Source: Streptomyces sp. SPB162 (GTDB lineage Bacteria; Actinomycetota; Actinomycetes; Streptomycetales; Streptomycetaceae). Taken from it: DNA of 64,000 bases. Each line of letters begins with the position of its first letter. Positions within the stretch are counted from its first letter, which is position 1. A program made the position numbers and the translations under genes. Positions 51,088 through 61,167 of this stretch are shown piece by piece. The stretch lies in assembly GCF_029504575.1 (NCBI RefSeq), contig NZ_JAQFII010000001.1:2888501-2952500 (forward strand). The letters are read 5' to 3'. Under the pieces are notes generated by a model, which was given only the letters and a program-made list of their open reading frames with translations, was not told where the DNA came from and did no database searches.

Positions 51088-53460
51088 TCAGCGACCTGCG
51101 GGGCTGACCGCAACGATTGTGTTCTGTCCGTTCGGGGAGTCGAACAGGATCGAAATGCGGGTATTCGTGTTCGGCACCTGGACACTCCCGTACGGGTTGG
51201 TGTCGTACCAGTAGGTTCCGTGACGGTCGTCGAAGACCGGGACGCCGGGCTTGGACTTGATCGTCGTCGCGACGCCGTTCTTGTGCGCGGTGAGGGCGTC
51301 GGTCGGGTACCAGCCGAAGGTGGAGTCCGCGGACTGGATCTTGTTGCGGAACAGCGCGCCGTCCGACCAGGCGTCGGGCTTGGCGTGGGCGTCGATCGGC
51401 AGGATCTGGCCGTGGCCGGGGTGCTCGCCGACGTTGTTGTCCAGCTGCGAGGTGTCCCAGAGCCAGATCAGCAGGCCGTTCTGGTACGCGTAGTGCTCGA
51501 CCTTCTTCGGGGCGGCGGCGCCGAACCCGAAGTTGTAGGGACCGGTCTTCAGGACCTTGTCGTAGCTGACGTACTGGCGGTTCTCCGCGATGTAGTACTG
51601 CGGGTACGACTTGGTGAAGGACGCCTCGGAGCGGCTGAAGCCGTTCGCGGTCCAGCCGTTGTCGTCACCCTCGGCACCGTCGGTGAAGACGGCGGCGCCG
51701 TCGGCGGTGATCTTCAGCTCGTCGGCCGCGAAGCCCTTCTGCGCGACACCACCGTCGGTGCGGTAGCGGAAGCGCAGCTCGATCTGCCGGCCGGCGAAGG
51801 CGTCGAGCGGGTAGTTCATGTCCTTGTAGCCACCCGTGGTGCCGGTCATGGCCGGACGGCCGCTGCCGTTGCGGGTGATGGGCTGCCCGTCGATCGTGCC
51901 GTCGATCGGGGCCCAGTTGACGCCACCGTTGGTGGACACCTCGGTGTAGAGGTAGTCGTAGCCGTCCTCGGTGTCGTACCAGCCCTTGAACGACAGGGCG
52001 GCGGACGTCTTGCCGGTGAGGTCGACGTGGCGCGTCAGGGTGTTGCGCAGGTCATTGCCCGACCCGCTCCACCACTGCTTGGTGCCCGCGGCGGGCGTGG
52101 TGATCGCGGTGGTGACGCTCTTCGACGGCAGTGTCACGACCAGGCCCTGCGGGTCCTTGGTGTTGTACTCCGCCACGCCGAGCTTGTGGGTCGAGAGCTT
52201 GGCGGCCTTGGCGGTGTCGTACTTCAGCCAGCCGAGCTGCATCTTGTCCCAGGCGTCCATGTCACCGGGCAGCGAGCCGATGTCGGTGGTGCCGTTGGAG
52301 AGCCAGGAGCCGGACGACATCAGCGACCAGAAGGCGGTGCCGTTCTCGCCGATGTACGTGGTGTCGTACAGGTCGGGGAGGCCGAGGTCGTGGCCGTACT
52401 CGTGGGCGTAGACGCCCAGGCCGCCGTTCTCCGGCTGCATCGTGTAGTCGCCGACCCAGATGCCGGTGTCGCCGATCGGGGTGCCGCCGAGCTGGTTGCC
52501 GGCCGGGCCGGTGAAGCCCTCGTCACCCTGGAAGGCGTAACCGCGGTGGGCCCACAGCGCGTCGGTGCCCTGGACGCCGCCGCCCGCGGACTCGTCCTCG
52601 CCCGCGTGCACGATCTGGAAGTGGTCGATGTAACCGTCGGGCTCGTTGAAGTTGCCGTCGTGGTCGAAGTCGTAACGGTCCCACTGGTCGTACTGCGCCA
52701 GGTCCGTCTTGATCTGCGCGGCCGTGCGGCCCTTGGCCTTCTGGTCCGCGGCCCACTGCGCGGTACCGTCGCGGACCAGGTCCTCGACGGTGGCGCAGTT
52801 GGTGGCGCCGCACTTGTTGTTGCCGTAGCGGGCCTCGTTGTAGTCGACCTTGACCCAGTCGGAGACCTCGCCGTCGACCGAGTAGCGGCCCGAGGACTGC
52901 TTCTCGTAGTACTTCGCCACCGACTCCTTCTTGGCGTCGTGCGAGAAGTAGAGGTCCTGGAAGGACTGCGCGTTGTAGTCCTTCTTCCAGGCGGTGCTGT
53001 TGTCCGTGGTGCGGTCGGGCTCGGCTATCTGGTTGTGCAGCGGGCCGACGGTCCCGCCGTACTGCGGGTCGACCTTGTCGCCGAACTCGGCGAGGATCAC
53101 GAAGATCTTGTCGGTCTTCTCGCGGCTCAGCTCGACGTACTTGCCGTTGCTGAGCTTGGCGACCTTGGAGCGGCCGCTGTCCTTGACCGTGAGGTCGCCG
53201 GCGATCACCTTCTGCAGGGCGTCCTGCCGGCGCACCGCCTGCTCGCGCGCGAGCGGGCCCAGCCGGTCATCGTCGACCTTGGCTTTGGTGCCGGCCGCTA
53301 CCTTGCCGGTGGGCGCCTGCATCGGATCGTGGCTCGCCTGCGCGTCGTTGCCGGCCGCGGGTGCGGCCGCGGCCAACGTCGCGGGCATCGCCATCGCACC
53401 CAATGCGACGAGCGCCACCGCGAGGGTGGCGGGTCTGATGGTGCCTCGAAGATTCTTCAA
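51088..53460 (-). CDS. Secreted M6 family metalloprotease (immune inhibitor A type)
   Basis: 790-aa secreted zinc endopeptidase. The start is probably TTG 53460: GGGGAGGT lies ten bases upstream and the protein then begins KNLRGTIRPATLAVALVALGAMAMPATLAAAAPAAG, a signal peptide. A propeptide follows (to about 110), then the catalytic domain with HEYGHDLGLPDLYD (about 352) and the Met-turn region FWSLMSSGSW, and calcium-site-like DHDGNFNEPDG. C-terminal beta-rich domains (W/Y-rich, MAM/jelly-roll-like) resemble the InhA VEG region. Immediate neighbours give no substrate hint. Confidence 0.94.
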   Translation of the reverse strand: MKNLRGTIRPATLAVALVALGAMAMPATLAAAAPAAGNDAQASHDPMQAPTGKVAAGTKAKVDDDRLGPLAREQAVRRQDALQKVIAGDLTVKDSGRSKVAKLSNGKYVELSREKTDKIFVILAEFGDKVDPQYGGTVGPLHNQIAEPDRTTDNSTAWKKDYNAQSFQDLYFSHDAKKESVAKYYEKQSSGRYSVDGEVSDWVKVDYNEARYGNNKCGATNCATVEDLVRDGTAQWAADQKAKGRTAAQIKTDLAQYDQWDRYDFDHDGNFNEPDGYIDHFQIVHAGEDESAGGGVQGTDALWAHRGYAFQGDEGFTGPAGNQLGGTPIGDTGIWVGDYTMQPENGGLGVYAHEYGHDLGLPDLYDTTYIGENGTAFWSLMSSGSWLSNGTTDIGSLPGDMDAWDKMQLGWLKYDTAKAAKLSTHKLGVAEYNTKDPQGLVVTLPSKSVTTAITTPAAGTKQWWSGSGNDLRNTLTRHVDLTGKTSAALSFKGWYDTEDGYDYLYTEVSTNGGVNWAPIDGTIDGQPITRNGSGRPAMTGTTGGYKDMNYPLDAFAGRQIELRFRYRTDGGVAQKGFAADELKITADGAAVFTDGAEGDDNGWTANGFSRSEASFTKSYPQYYIAENRQYVSYDKVLKTGPYNFGFGAAAPKKVEHYAYQNGLLIWLWDTSQLDNNVGEHPGHGQILPIDAHAKPDAWSDGALFRNKIQSADSTFGWYPTDALTAHKNGVATTIKSKPGVPVFDDRHGTYWYDTNPYGSVQVPNTNTRISILFDSPNGQNTIVAVSPAGR

Positions 53461-53800
53461 GTTGTCTTGACCTCCCCTTGGGAGATGCCATTGCATCTAA
53501 GAGCCGAGAGAAAAGACAGGTCTTGACTTGCTCATGGCAGAGCAGTACGTTCACCGGCTTTCGAGGTCCGGATAACGGACAACAACGCGGGTAAACCGTC
53601 TGCCTGTTGAGACGGATGGGCCGGGGTGAGATTCCATGCGCCCCCCTGTGCTCCCCCACCGTGGGTTAGGTCACGCTTACCAACCGTTCCCATCGGGCAT
53701 GCCGATCCGTAGAGTCAGTTGCCGGCGCCCCCGCGTGAAGCTTTCCACCGCCCCTTCCGACGCTGCGACTTAACCGACGTATTCGAGGACGGATCCCGCC
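53461..53800. other. Intergenic region upstream of M6 protease
   Basis: 340 bp of divergent promoter space. It contains a degenerate metal-regulator-like dyad TTAGGTCACGCTTACCAA (about 53667-53684) and a GTCTGCCTGTTGAGAC hairpin (about 53599). No gene is seen. The protease-proximal 100 bp are less GC-rich, as expected for a promoter. Confidence 0.4.
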
Positions 53801-54100
53801 ATGCCGCGTCCTACCCCCGCGCAACTCGCATACGGTTCCGCAACCGTTGTCCTGTCCACTCTCGCGATGCTCCTGCTGTCCGAGGCACGTTCCGGCATCA
53901 GTGTCGTCATCATCGCGGCGGCCGGGCTGCTGCTCGGGGTCCTGGTCGCGGTGACGACCACGATCCCGTTGACCGCCCGCGCCAAGGCCCGCAGCCGTAC
54001 GGCGGTCCGCGCCGCCCACGTGCCGGTCCCCCGCCCACGGGTGCACAGCTCCGGCCAGTCCGGCCGGTCCCGCGTCAGCGAGCACTCGCTGCGCCGATGA
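53801..54100 (+). CDS. Small membrane hypothetical protein, 99 aa
   Basis: Two hydrophobic helices (AYGSATVVLSTLAMLLLS and SVVIIAAAGLLLGVLVAVTTTI) followed by a basic, Ser/Arg-rich cytoplasmic tail (RAKARSRTAVRAAHVPVPRPRV). Family not recognised; similar small proteins are widespread in streptomycetes. ATG 53801 has weak upstream complementarity (GGATCCCGCC). A perfect palindromic terminator follows. Confidence 0.8.
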   Translation: MPRPTPAQLAYGSATVVLSTLAMLLLSEARSGISVVIIAAAGLLLGVLVAVTTTIPLTARAKARSRTAVRAAHVPVPRPRVHSSGQSGRSRVSEHSLRR

Positions 54101-54110
54101 ACCGCGGGCG

Positions 54111-54140
54111 GCGGCCCCGGAGCGATCGCTCCGGGGCCGC
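54111..54140. terminator. Perfect palindromic bidirectional terminator
   Basis: GCGGCCCCGGAGCGATCGCTCCGGGGCCGC is a complete 30-bp palindrome between convergent genes. Confidence 0.85.
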
Positions 54141-54195
54141 CGTCGTGTGCGCGGGCCCGGACCGCGCGGCGGACGGGGGCTGTTCGGACCGGCCG

Positions 54196-54912
54196 TCACG
54201 CCGAGACGACCACGGTTTTCGCCGCCTTGTCGTGCAGACCCTGCCGGTACGGCTTGTCGAGCAGCAGCAGGATCCCGATGAGCACGATCCACAGGCACGG
54301 GCAGCAGAACAGTGTCGGCAGCCAGAACACACAGGCCCGGATCAGCGCGGCCTGCGAAGTGGGGACACCGCCGTTGTCGAGCATGGCGACGCGCAGGCCC
54401 AGCCACTTCTTGCCCAGCGTCTGACCCGTCGACTTGGTCATCCACCACTCGTAGCCGATGTACAGGACCGCGGCCACCAGCGATCCCAGCACGGAGCTGC
54501 CGTAGTTGATGTCGTCCGCGTCGGTCCGGTAGGTGCCGAACGCCCAGTCGAGCAGGCCGACCGGGATCGAGATGAGGATGAAGTCGATGATCCGCGCGAG
54601 CAGCCGCTTGCCGACGCTGCCCAGCGGCGGCATACCGGCCAGCGGATCGGGCGCGCCACCTCCGTAGGGGCCACCGCCGTAGGGGCCGCCGCCGGGCGGG
54701 TTGCCACCGGGCGGGCCGCCGTACGGATTGCCGCCGTAGGGGTCGTTGGCACCGCCGTACGGGTCGCTGCCGCCGCCTCCCTGCGGGGGCGGCGGGTACG
54801 ACGGCGGCGGCTGCCGGTCGTAGGGCGAGCCGCCGGGCGTGCCGGGGCCATCGCTGTCCTGCGGGGGTTTGGCGAAGGGATCGTCACCGGTTCCTGGCGT
54901 CGGCTGGCTCAT
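54196..54912 (-). CDS. RDD family membrane protein
   Basis: 238 aa. A disordered Gly/Pro/Tyr-rich N-terminal third (PYGGANDPYGGNPYGG-type repeats) precedes the RDD domain: GKRLLARIIDFILISIPVGLLDWAF (R-x(6)-D-D-like motif, here RIIDF), a second helix VLGSLVAAVLYIGYEWW, and TGQTLGKKWLGLRV. The function of RDD proteins is unclear (some act as Na+/H+ antiporters). The C-terminal KPYRQGLHDKAAKTVVV is shared in pattern with the next RDD gene, so the two are tandem paralogues. Confidence 0.88.
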   Translation of the reverse strand: MSQPTPGTGDDPFAKPPQDSDGPGTPGGSPYDRQPPPSYPPPPQGGGGSDPYGGANDPYGGNPYGGPPGGNPPGGGPYGGGPYGGGAPDPLAGMPPLGSVGKRLLARIIDFILISIPVGLLDWAFGTYRTDADDINYGSSVLGSLVAAVLYIGYEWWMTKSTGQTLGKKWLGLRVAMLDNGGVPTSQAALIRACVFWLPTLFCCPCLWIVLIGILLLLDKPYRQGLHDKAAKTVVVSA

Positions 54913-55050
54913 GACCCGAGTGAAACCCGCGGGAAGCGGACGCGCCTTCCGACAAGATCCGTTCGGGGTACGCCGAGCGGATCGGCACCGCCGGCCCGCT
55001 CCCGCCGGGCGCTACCGCCGCTCGGTACCGGGCCCGGCTGCCGCCGTCCG

Positions 55051-56466
55051 CTACTGCCGGGCGACGAAGGTGCGGGCCGCCTTGTCGTGCCAGCACTGCC
55101 GCCACGGGCGGTCGATCATGCACCACACCAGGCCCACGACGCCGACGACGAGCGCGTCGAGCACCGTGTGGGTCAGCCAGCGGCGCAGGGAGGGGCCGAA
55201 CCCGGGGGCGAGCTGCGACTCGATGTCGACCACCCGCAGCCCGAACAACTTCTTGCCCAGCGTCCGCCCCCACTTGGCGGTGGGCAGCACCTCGTACAGC
55301 AGCCCGGCGACCAGCGCGACACCGAGCACGATGGCCAGCTGGACGCCGGTGGTTCCGTCGATCAGCCAGACCGTGACGGTCTCGCCGGTCAGCCGCGCCT
55401 CGTCCACCTTGTCCTGGAGGTGGTGGTACGCGGCCGTGCCGAGCGGTACCGCCGCAACGCCGACGACCGCCGCGACGACGAGCGAGTCGAGCAGCCGCGC
55501 GGCGAGGCGCCGGCCGAGCCCGGCCGGGCGGCCCTGCTCCTGCACCATCGACGCGAACGGGTCGTTCACCGGCGGCCGCCACGGCACCACACCGGCCGGT
55601 TCGCCCTGCTGCGCCGGCAGGGCGACGACGCCGCCGGGGGTTCCGGTTCCGGGCCCGGTACCGGGCCCGGTACCGCCGGGGCCCTGCCGGGCGAGATCGT
55701 GCACCTGCTGTGCCCAGGGTGCGGGGGCCGCCTGCGCGAGGGGCGCGGAGCCGGCGCGCCGCCCGCCGTCCGTGCCCTCGTCGGTGGCGGGCTGCGACTG
55801 CGGCGGAACGTGCCGCCGCGGAGTCTGCGGCTGCGACTGCTGCTGAGGCATGCGCGGCTGCGGCTCCGGCCGGCGCGGCTGGGTGCCCCACGGGGTCCCG
55901 GCGGCGGGAGTGCCGGCGGCCGGAGCGCTCGCGGCCGGGGTGTTCGCGGCCGGGCCGCCGCCGACGGGAGCCGACGTGCCGCGCGCTGCGGGCAGGTTCG
56001 CTGCGGGCGGGTTCGCGGCGGGCGGGTTCGCGGCGGGCGGGTTCGCGGCCGGGGCCGCCCGCTCCGGCTCCGGCTCCGCACCCCAGGTGGTGCGGGGCGG
56101 TTCGACGGCCGGTGCGGCCGACCAGATCGGGGCGGCGGCCGCGCCGCGCCCGTCGGACGCCGGTTCCGCGGCCCGCACGGGGTCCTCGTCGAAGAACATG
56201 ACGCCGGACTCCTCCACGGCGGGCACGCCCCTGCCCCCGCCGGAGGCCGGCTCGGGGGCCGCCGGGCCGGGCGTTCCGCGGCCGCCGCCGTCCTGCCCGG
56301 GCGGCGGAACGAGCTCCTCGCCGGGTCGCGGTGCGGGGCGGCTGGTGCCCGGCACCCAGGAGGCACCGTTCCAGTACCGGATGTAGCTCGGGATCGACGG
56401 ATCCGGGTAGTACCCCGGAACGGGGGAACCGGAGGAACCGGAGGAGCCAGTGGCGGGTGAGTCCAT
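55051..56466 (-). CDS. RDD family protein with N-terminal DUF2510 motif
   Basis: 471 aa. A DUF2510-type motif (GYYPDPSIPSYIRYWNGASWVPGT, about 17-40) opens the protein. A 280-residue Ala/Pro-rich disordered linker then carries a five-residue repeat (AANPP x3, AANLP), encoded by near-identical 15-bp GGCGGGCGGGTTCGC units at about 55995-56045. The RDD domain occupies the last 170 residues (GLGRRLAARLLDSLVVAAVVGV; WGRTLGKKLFGLRVVDIE; DRPWRQCWHDKAARTFV). It is paralogous to the 54196 gene. ATG 56466. Confidence 0.88.
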   Translation of the reverse strand: MDSPATGSSGSSGSPVPGYYPDPSIPSYIRYWNGASWVPGTSRPAPRPGEELVPPPGQDGGGRGTPGPAAPEPASGGGRGVPAVEESGVMFFDEDPVRAAEPASDGRGAAAAPIWSAAPAVEPPRTTWGAEPEPERAAPAANPPAANPPAANPPAANLPAARGTSAPVGGGPAANTPAASAPAAGTPAAGTPWGTQPRRPEPQPRMPQQQSQPQTPRRHVPPQSQPATDEGTDGGRRAGSAPLAQAAPAPWAQQVHDLARQGPGGTGPGTGPGTGTPGGVVALPAQQGEPAGVVPWRPPVNDPFASMVQEQGRPAGLGRRLAARLLDSLVVAAVVGVAAVPLGTAAYHHLQDKVDEARLTGETVTVWLIDGTTGVQLAIVLGVALVAGLLYEVLPTAKWGRTLGKKLFGLRVVDIESQLAPGFGPSLRRWLTHTVLDALVVGVVGLVWCMIDRPWRQCWHDKAARTFVARQ

Positions 56467-56734
56467 GGTTCGTGAGGTCCGTATCTATTCGGCCAGGGGA
56501 GTGCAGTGACCACATCTACCAGACGGGCGGGCCCATCGGGGTCGCGGTACCGCCCACCACACACCCTTACCGGGTGGAGGGGACCCGCGCGTGACCTTCC
56601 GTTGTTTTCACCGCGATTGCCTGAAGTCGCGTAATGGTTGGGGTTGTATGCGCTCTCTCCTGGTGCGGGCCCCGCGCAGCACCCGCCGCGCATCACCGCA
56701 AGGGGCCGCCCGCCAAGGAAAGGACGACGACTCG

Positions 56735-57208
56735 ATGCAGACCGTGGTGGAACGCGAACTGGAACTGAACCTGGTGCTGTCGCCGGAGCGCAGCATTCCG
56801 GTGCCCGCCAGGCTGGCCTATCGCACAGATGACCCCTTTGCCGTGCACATCACCTTCCATGTGGGCTCCGACGCCCCGGTGCACTGGACGTTCGCCCGCG
56901 AACTGCTGGTGGAGGGGGTGTTCCGGCCGTGCGGGCACGGGGACGTGCGGATCTGGCCGACGAAGGTCAACGGGCGCAGCGTGATCTGTCTGGCGCTCAG
57001 CTCCCCCGACGGCAACGCGCTGCTGGAGGCGTCCTCCTCGCCGGTGGCGTCCTGGTTGGAGCGCACGCTGCGCGCCGTGCCGCCGGGGACGGAGCACGAG
57101 CAGCTCGGTATGGACGACGGGCTGAACGAACTGCTGGCCCCGACGACCCGGGACGAGTTGTGGCTGCGCGATCCATGGACGGTGACGGACGAGTCGCCGG
57201 AAGGGTGA
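56735..57208 (+). CDS. ssgG: SsgA-like sporulation/cell-division protein (probably SsgG)
   Basis: 157-aa member of the SsgA-like protein family, unique to morphologically complex actinomycetes, which directs septum placement and wall remodelling in sporulation. Core motifs are LAYRTDDPFAVHITFHVGSDAPVHWTFARELLVEG in outline, GDVRIWP and the closing RDELWLRDPW-type region. ATG 56735 follows AAGGAAAGGA. The SsgG name rests on remembered synteny (beside hppD, as SCO2925 in S. coelicolor), not on diagnostic residues, so the paralogue call is less certain than the family. Confidence 0.8.
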   Translation: MQTVVERELELNLVLSPERSIPVPARLAYRTDDPFAVHITFHVGSDAPVHWTFARELLVEGVFRPCGHGDVRIWPTKVNGRSVICLALSSPDGNALLEASSSPVASWLERTLRAVPPGTEHEQLGMDDGLNELLAPTTRDELWLRDPWTVTDESPEG

Positions 57209-57227
57209 GGGCGCGGGCGAACTCGCC

Positions 57228-57263
57228 GGGTCGGAAGAGTCGGAAGGGTCGGAAGAGTCGGAA
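57228..57263. repeat. Exact tandem duplication of 18 bp
   Basis: GGGTCGGAAGAGTCGGAA is present twice head to tail between the SsgA-like gene and the FAD oxidase; each unit contains two TCGGAAG submotifs. Confidence 0.9.
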
Positions 57264-57275
57264 CGGCCGGCGGTG

Positions 57276-58643
57276 TCAGAAGAGCTTGCCCGGGTTGAGC
57301 AGGTTGAGCGGGTCGAAGACCTGCCGTACGCCGCGCTGCAACTCCACTCCCACCGGGCCGAGCTCGCGGGCCAGCCACTCCTTCTTCAGCAGGCCGACGC
57401 CGTGCTCGCCGGTGATCGTCCCGCCGAGCGACAGGCCGAGCGCCATGATCTCGTCGAAGGACTCCCGGGCGCGTGCCGATTCGTCCGCGTCCGCTCCGTC
57501 GAAGCAGACGATGGGGTGGGTGTTCCCGTCACCCGCGTGCGCGCACATGCCGATGGTGAGCTCGTACTTCCGCGCGATGGCGGCGACACCCTCGATCATC
57601 GGGGCGAGTTGCGCGCGCGGCACGCACACGTCGTCGATCATCGTCGCCGTGCCGACGCGCTCCAGGGCGACGAGCGCCAGCCGGCGGGCCTGCAGCAGCA
57701 TCTCGGACTCGGCGGCGTCGTCCGCCGGGACGACCTGCGTGGCGCCCGCGGCCGTGCACAGCTCACCGACCGCCGCGAGGTCCGCGGCGGGATCGGGCGT
57801 GTCGAAGGCGGCCAGCAGCAGCGCCTCGGTGGTCTCCGGCAGCCCCATCTGCGCCAGGTCGTTGACCGCCCGGATGGTGGTGGTGTCCATCAGTTCCAGC
57901 AGCGAGGGCGCGTGGCCGCGGGCCATGATCTCGCAGACGGCGGCGCACGCGGCCGCCGTGGACGGGAACTCCGCCGCGAGGACCAGCTGCCGCGGCGGGG
58001 CGGGCCGCAGCGCGAGCACCGCCTTGACGACGATGCCGAGCGTGCCCTCGGCGCCCACGAAGAGCCGGGTCAGGTCGTAGCCCGCGACGCCCTTGGCGGT
58101 ACGGCGGCCGGTGTTCAGCAGCCGCCCGTCGGCCAGCACGACCTCCAGACCGAGGACGTACTCGGCGGTGACGCCGTACTTCACGCAGCACAGCCCGCCG
58201 GCTCCGGTGCCGATGTTGCCGCCGATGGTGCACTGCTCCCAGCTCGACGGGTCGGGCGGGTAGTACAGGCCCTGCTCGGCGACCGCGCGCGACAGCACGG
58301 CGTTGACGACACCGGGTTCGACGACGGCGATCCGGTCGACCGGGTCGATCTCCAGGATCCGGTCCATCCTGACCAACGACAGCACGATGCAGCCGTCCGA
58401 CGCGTTCGCCGCACCCGACAGACCGGTGCGGGCGCCCTGCGGGACGACCGGCACCCGCAGCGCGGTCGCGGTGCGCATCACGTGCTGCACCTGCTCGACG
58501 GTGCGGGGCAGCACCACCACCGCGGGGGCGCCCGCCTCGGAGAAGCTCGCCATGTCGTGGGCGTAGGAGGCGGTGACGTCCGGGTCCGTGAGGACCGCCG
58601 CCGTCGGCAGACCCTCGTGCAGTCGTTCGATCAGTTCGCGCAT
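57276..58643 (-). CDS. FAD-linked oxidase (glycolate oxidase GlcD/D-lactate dehydrogenase type)
   Basis: 455-aa flavoprotein of the VAO/PCMH family. The FAD-binding segment VVPQGARTGLSGAANASDG (about 67-85) and GGNIGTGAGGLCCVKYG (about 145) are typical of GlcD, and the C-terminal FAD-oxidase domain holds the CAHAGDGNTHPI metal/substrate motif (about 366) and TGEHGVGLLKK (about 415). It is likely a 2-hydroxyacid dehydrogenase. ATG 58643. No GlcE or GlcF partner genes are adjacent, so it probably acts alone. Confidence 0.9.
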   Translation of the reverse strand: MRELIERLHEGLPTAAVLTDPDVTASYAHDMASFSEAGAPAVVVLPRTVEQVQHVMRTATALRVPVVPQGARTGLSGAANASDGCIVLSLVRMDRILEIDPVDRIAVVEPGVVNAVLSRAVAEQGLYYPPDPSSWEQCTIGGNIGTGAGGLCCVKYGVTAEYVLGLEVVLADGRLLNTGRRTAKGVAGYDLTRLFVGAEGTLGIVVKAVLALRPAPPRQLVLAAEFPSTAAACAAVCEIMARGHAPSLLELMDTTTIRAVNDLAQMGLPETTEALLLAAFDTPDPAADLAAVGELCTAAGATQVVPADDAAESEMLLQARRLALVALERVGTATMIDDVCVPRAQLAPMIEGVAAIARKYELTIGMCAHAGDGNTHPIVCFDGADADESARARESFDEIMALGLSLGGTITGEHGVGLLKKEWLARELGPVGVELQRGVRQVFDPLNLLNPGKLF

Positions 58644-58731
58644 GGTTCCAGACTGGCATCCGGGCCGTGACCGGGGAAGCTCTGCCGCCCCGGCACGGCC
58701 CGTACGGCCTCCTGTCGCCGTCCCCGATCGC

Positions 58732-59964
<1,233 letters not shown>

Positions 59965-60001
59965 TCAATCTGTGCAGTCTGACCACCGGAGGGTGGGAGT
60001 C

Positions 60002-60475
60002 ATGGGGATCGACATGCTGGACGGGCAGTTGATCAAGCTGCTCGCCGATGAGCCGAGGATCGGGATGCTGGAGGCGTCCAGGCGGCTGGGTGTGGCGCGC
60101 GGGACGGCGCAGGCCCGGCTGGACCGGCTGCGGGCCAATGGGGTGATCCGCGGGTTCGGCCCGCAGGTGGACCCGGCCGCCCTCGGCTATCCCGTGACGG
60201 CTTTCGCGACGCTGGAGATCAAGCAGGGGCAAGGCGTGGACGTCCGTGCCCACTTGGCGGGCGTGCCCGAGGTGCTGGAGCTGCACACCACGACCGGCCA
60301 GGGCGACATGTTCTGCCGCCTGGTGGCCCGTTCGAACGCCGATCTCCAACGGGTGATCGACCGGGTTGTGGGCTTTGATGGCATTGTGCGGGCCTCCACG
60401 GCGATCGTCATGGAGAATCCGGTGCCACTCCGGATCATCCCGCTGGTCGAACAGGCAGCGGAGGACCGCCCGTGA
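60002..60475 (+). CDS. Lrp/AsnC family transcriptional regulator
   Basis: 157-aa regulator. The N-terminal winged helix (LDGQLIKLLADEPRIGMLEASRRLGVARGTAQARLDRL) and the C-terminal ligand-binding RAM-like domain (AFATLEIKQGQGVDVRAHL; TGQGDMFCRLVARSNADLQRVIDRV) are intact. ATG 60002 is preceded by GGAGGGTGGGAG; an in-frame upstream start at 59948 is less likely. It probably regulates divergent hppD; aromatic amino acids or their keto acids are plausible ligands. Confidence 0.93.
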   Translation: MGIDMLDGQLIKLLADEPRIGMLEASRRLGVARGTAQARLDRLRANGVIRGFGPQVDPAALGYPVTAFATLEIKQGQGVDVRAHLAGVPEVLELHTTTGQGDMFCRLVARSNADLQRVIDRVVGFDGIVRASTAIVMENPVPLRIIPLVEQAAEDRP

Positions 60476-60519
60476 CATGACGGACGGCACCCGCGGCACG
60501 AGCGGGAGGGAGCCGGCCG

Positions 60520-61167
60520 GTGAGTTTCTGGAGCTATCTCGGCAACCGCCACCAGCAGTTGCTCGCCGACGCCTTCCAGCACGCCAGCGCCGTCTTCCAG
60601 TGCATGGTGCTGGCCACCGTCATCGGTGTCGCGCTCGGCGTCCTGACCTACCGCAGCGAATGGGCCGGCAACCTGGCCGTCACCGCGACCTCGACCATCC
60701 TCACCATCCCGTCGCTGGCGCTGATCGGCCTGCTGATCCCGGTGGTGGGCCTCGGCGTCCCGCCGACCGTCACCGCGCTGACGCTGTACGGGCTGCTGCC
60801 GATCGTGCGCAACGCCATCGTCGGGCTGCGCGGAGTCGACCCGACGCTGGTGGACGCGGCCAGGGGCATCGGGATGTCGCGCTTCACCCGGCTGGCCAGG
60901 GTGGAGCTGCCGCTCGCCTGGCCGCCGATCCTGACCGGCATCCGCGTCTCCACGCAGATGCTCATGGGCATCGCGGCCATCGCCGCGTACGCCTCGGGTC
61001 CCGGGCTCGGCAACGAGATCTTCCGCGGCATCGCGTCGCTGGGCAGCGCCAATGCCCTCAACCAGGTGCTCGCCGGCACGCTCGGCATCGTCATCCTGGC
61101 GCTGCTCTTCGACGCCGCGTACATCGTCCTGGGCCGTCTGACCATCCCGAGGGGGATCCGTGCCTGA
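60520..61167 (+). CDS. Betaine/choline-type ABC importer, permease 1 (OpuCB-like)
   Basis: 215-aa permease with five or six helices. The BPD-transport signature is GLRGVDPTLVDAARGIGMSRFTRLARVELPLAWPPILTG in outline (EAA-loop equivalent). GTG 60520 has GGGAGGGAG 12 bases upstream. The stop overlaps the ATPase start by eight bases. This is the first of four coupled genes for an osmoprotectant uptake system (ProU/Opu class). Confidence 0.93.
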   Translation: MSFWSYLGNRHQQLLADAFQHASAVFQCMVLATVIGVALGVLTYRSEWAGNLAVTATSTILTIPSLALIGLLIPVVGLGVPPTVTALTLYGLLPIVRNAIVGLRGVDPTLVDAARGIGMSRFTRLARVELPLAWPPILTGIRVSTQMLMGIAAIAAYASGPGLGNEIFRGIASLGSANALNQVLAGTLGIVILALLFDAAYIVLGRLTIPRGIRA

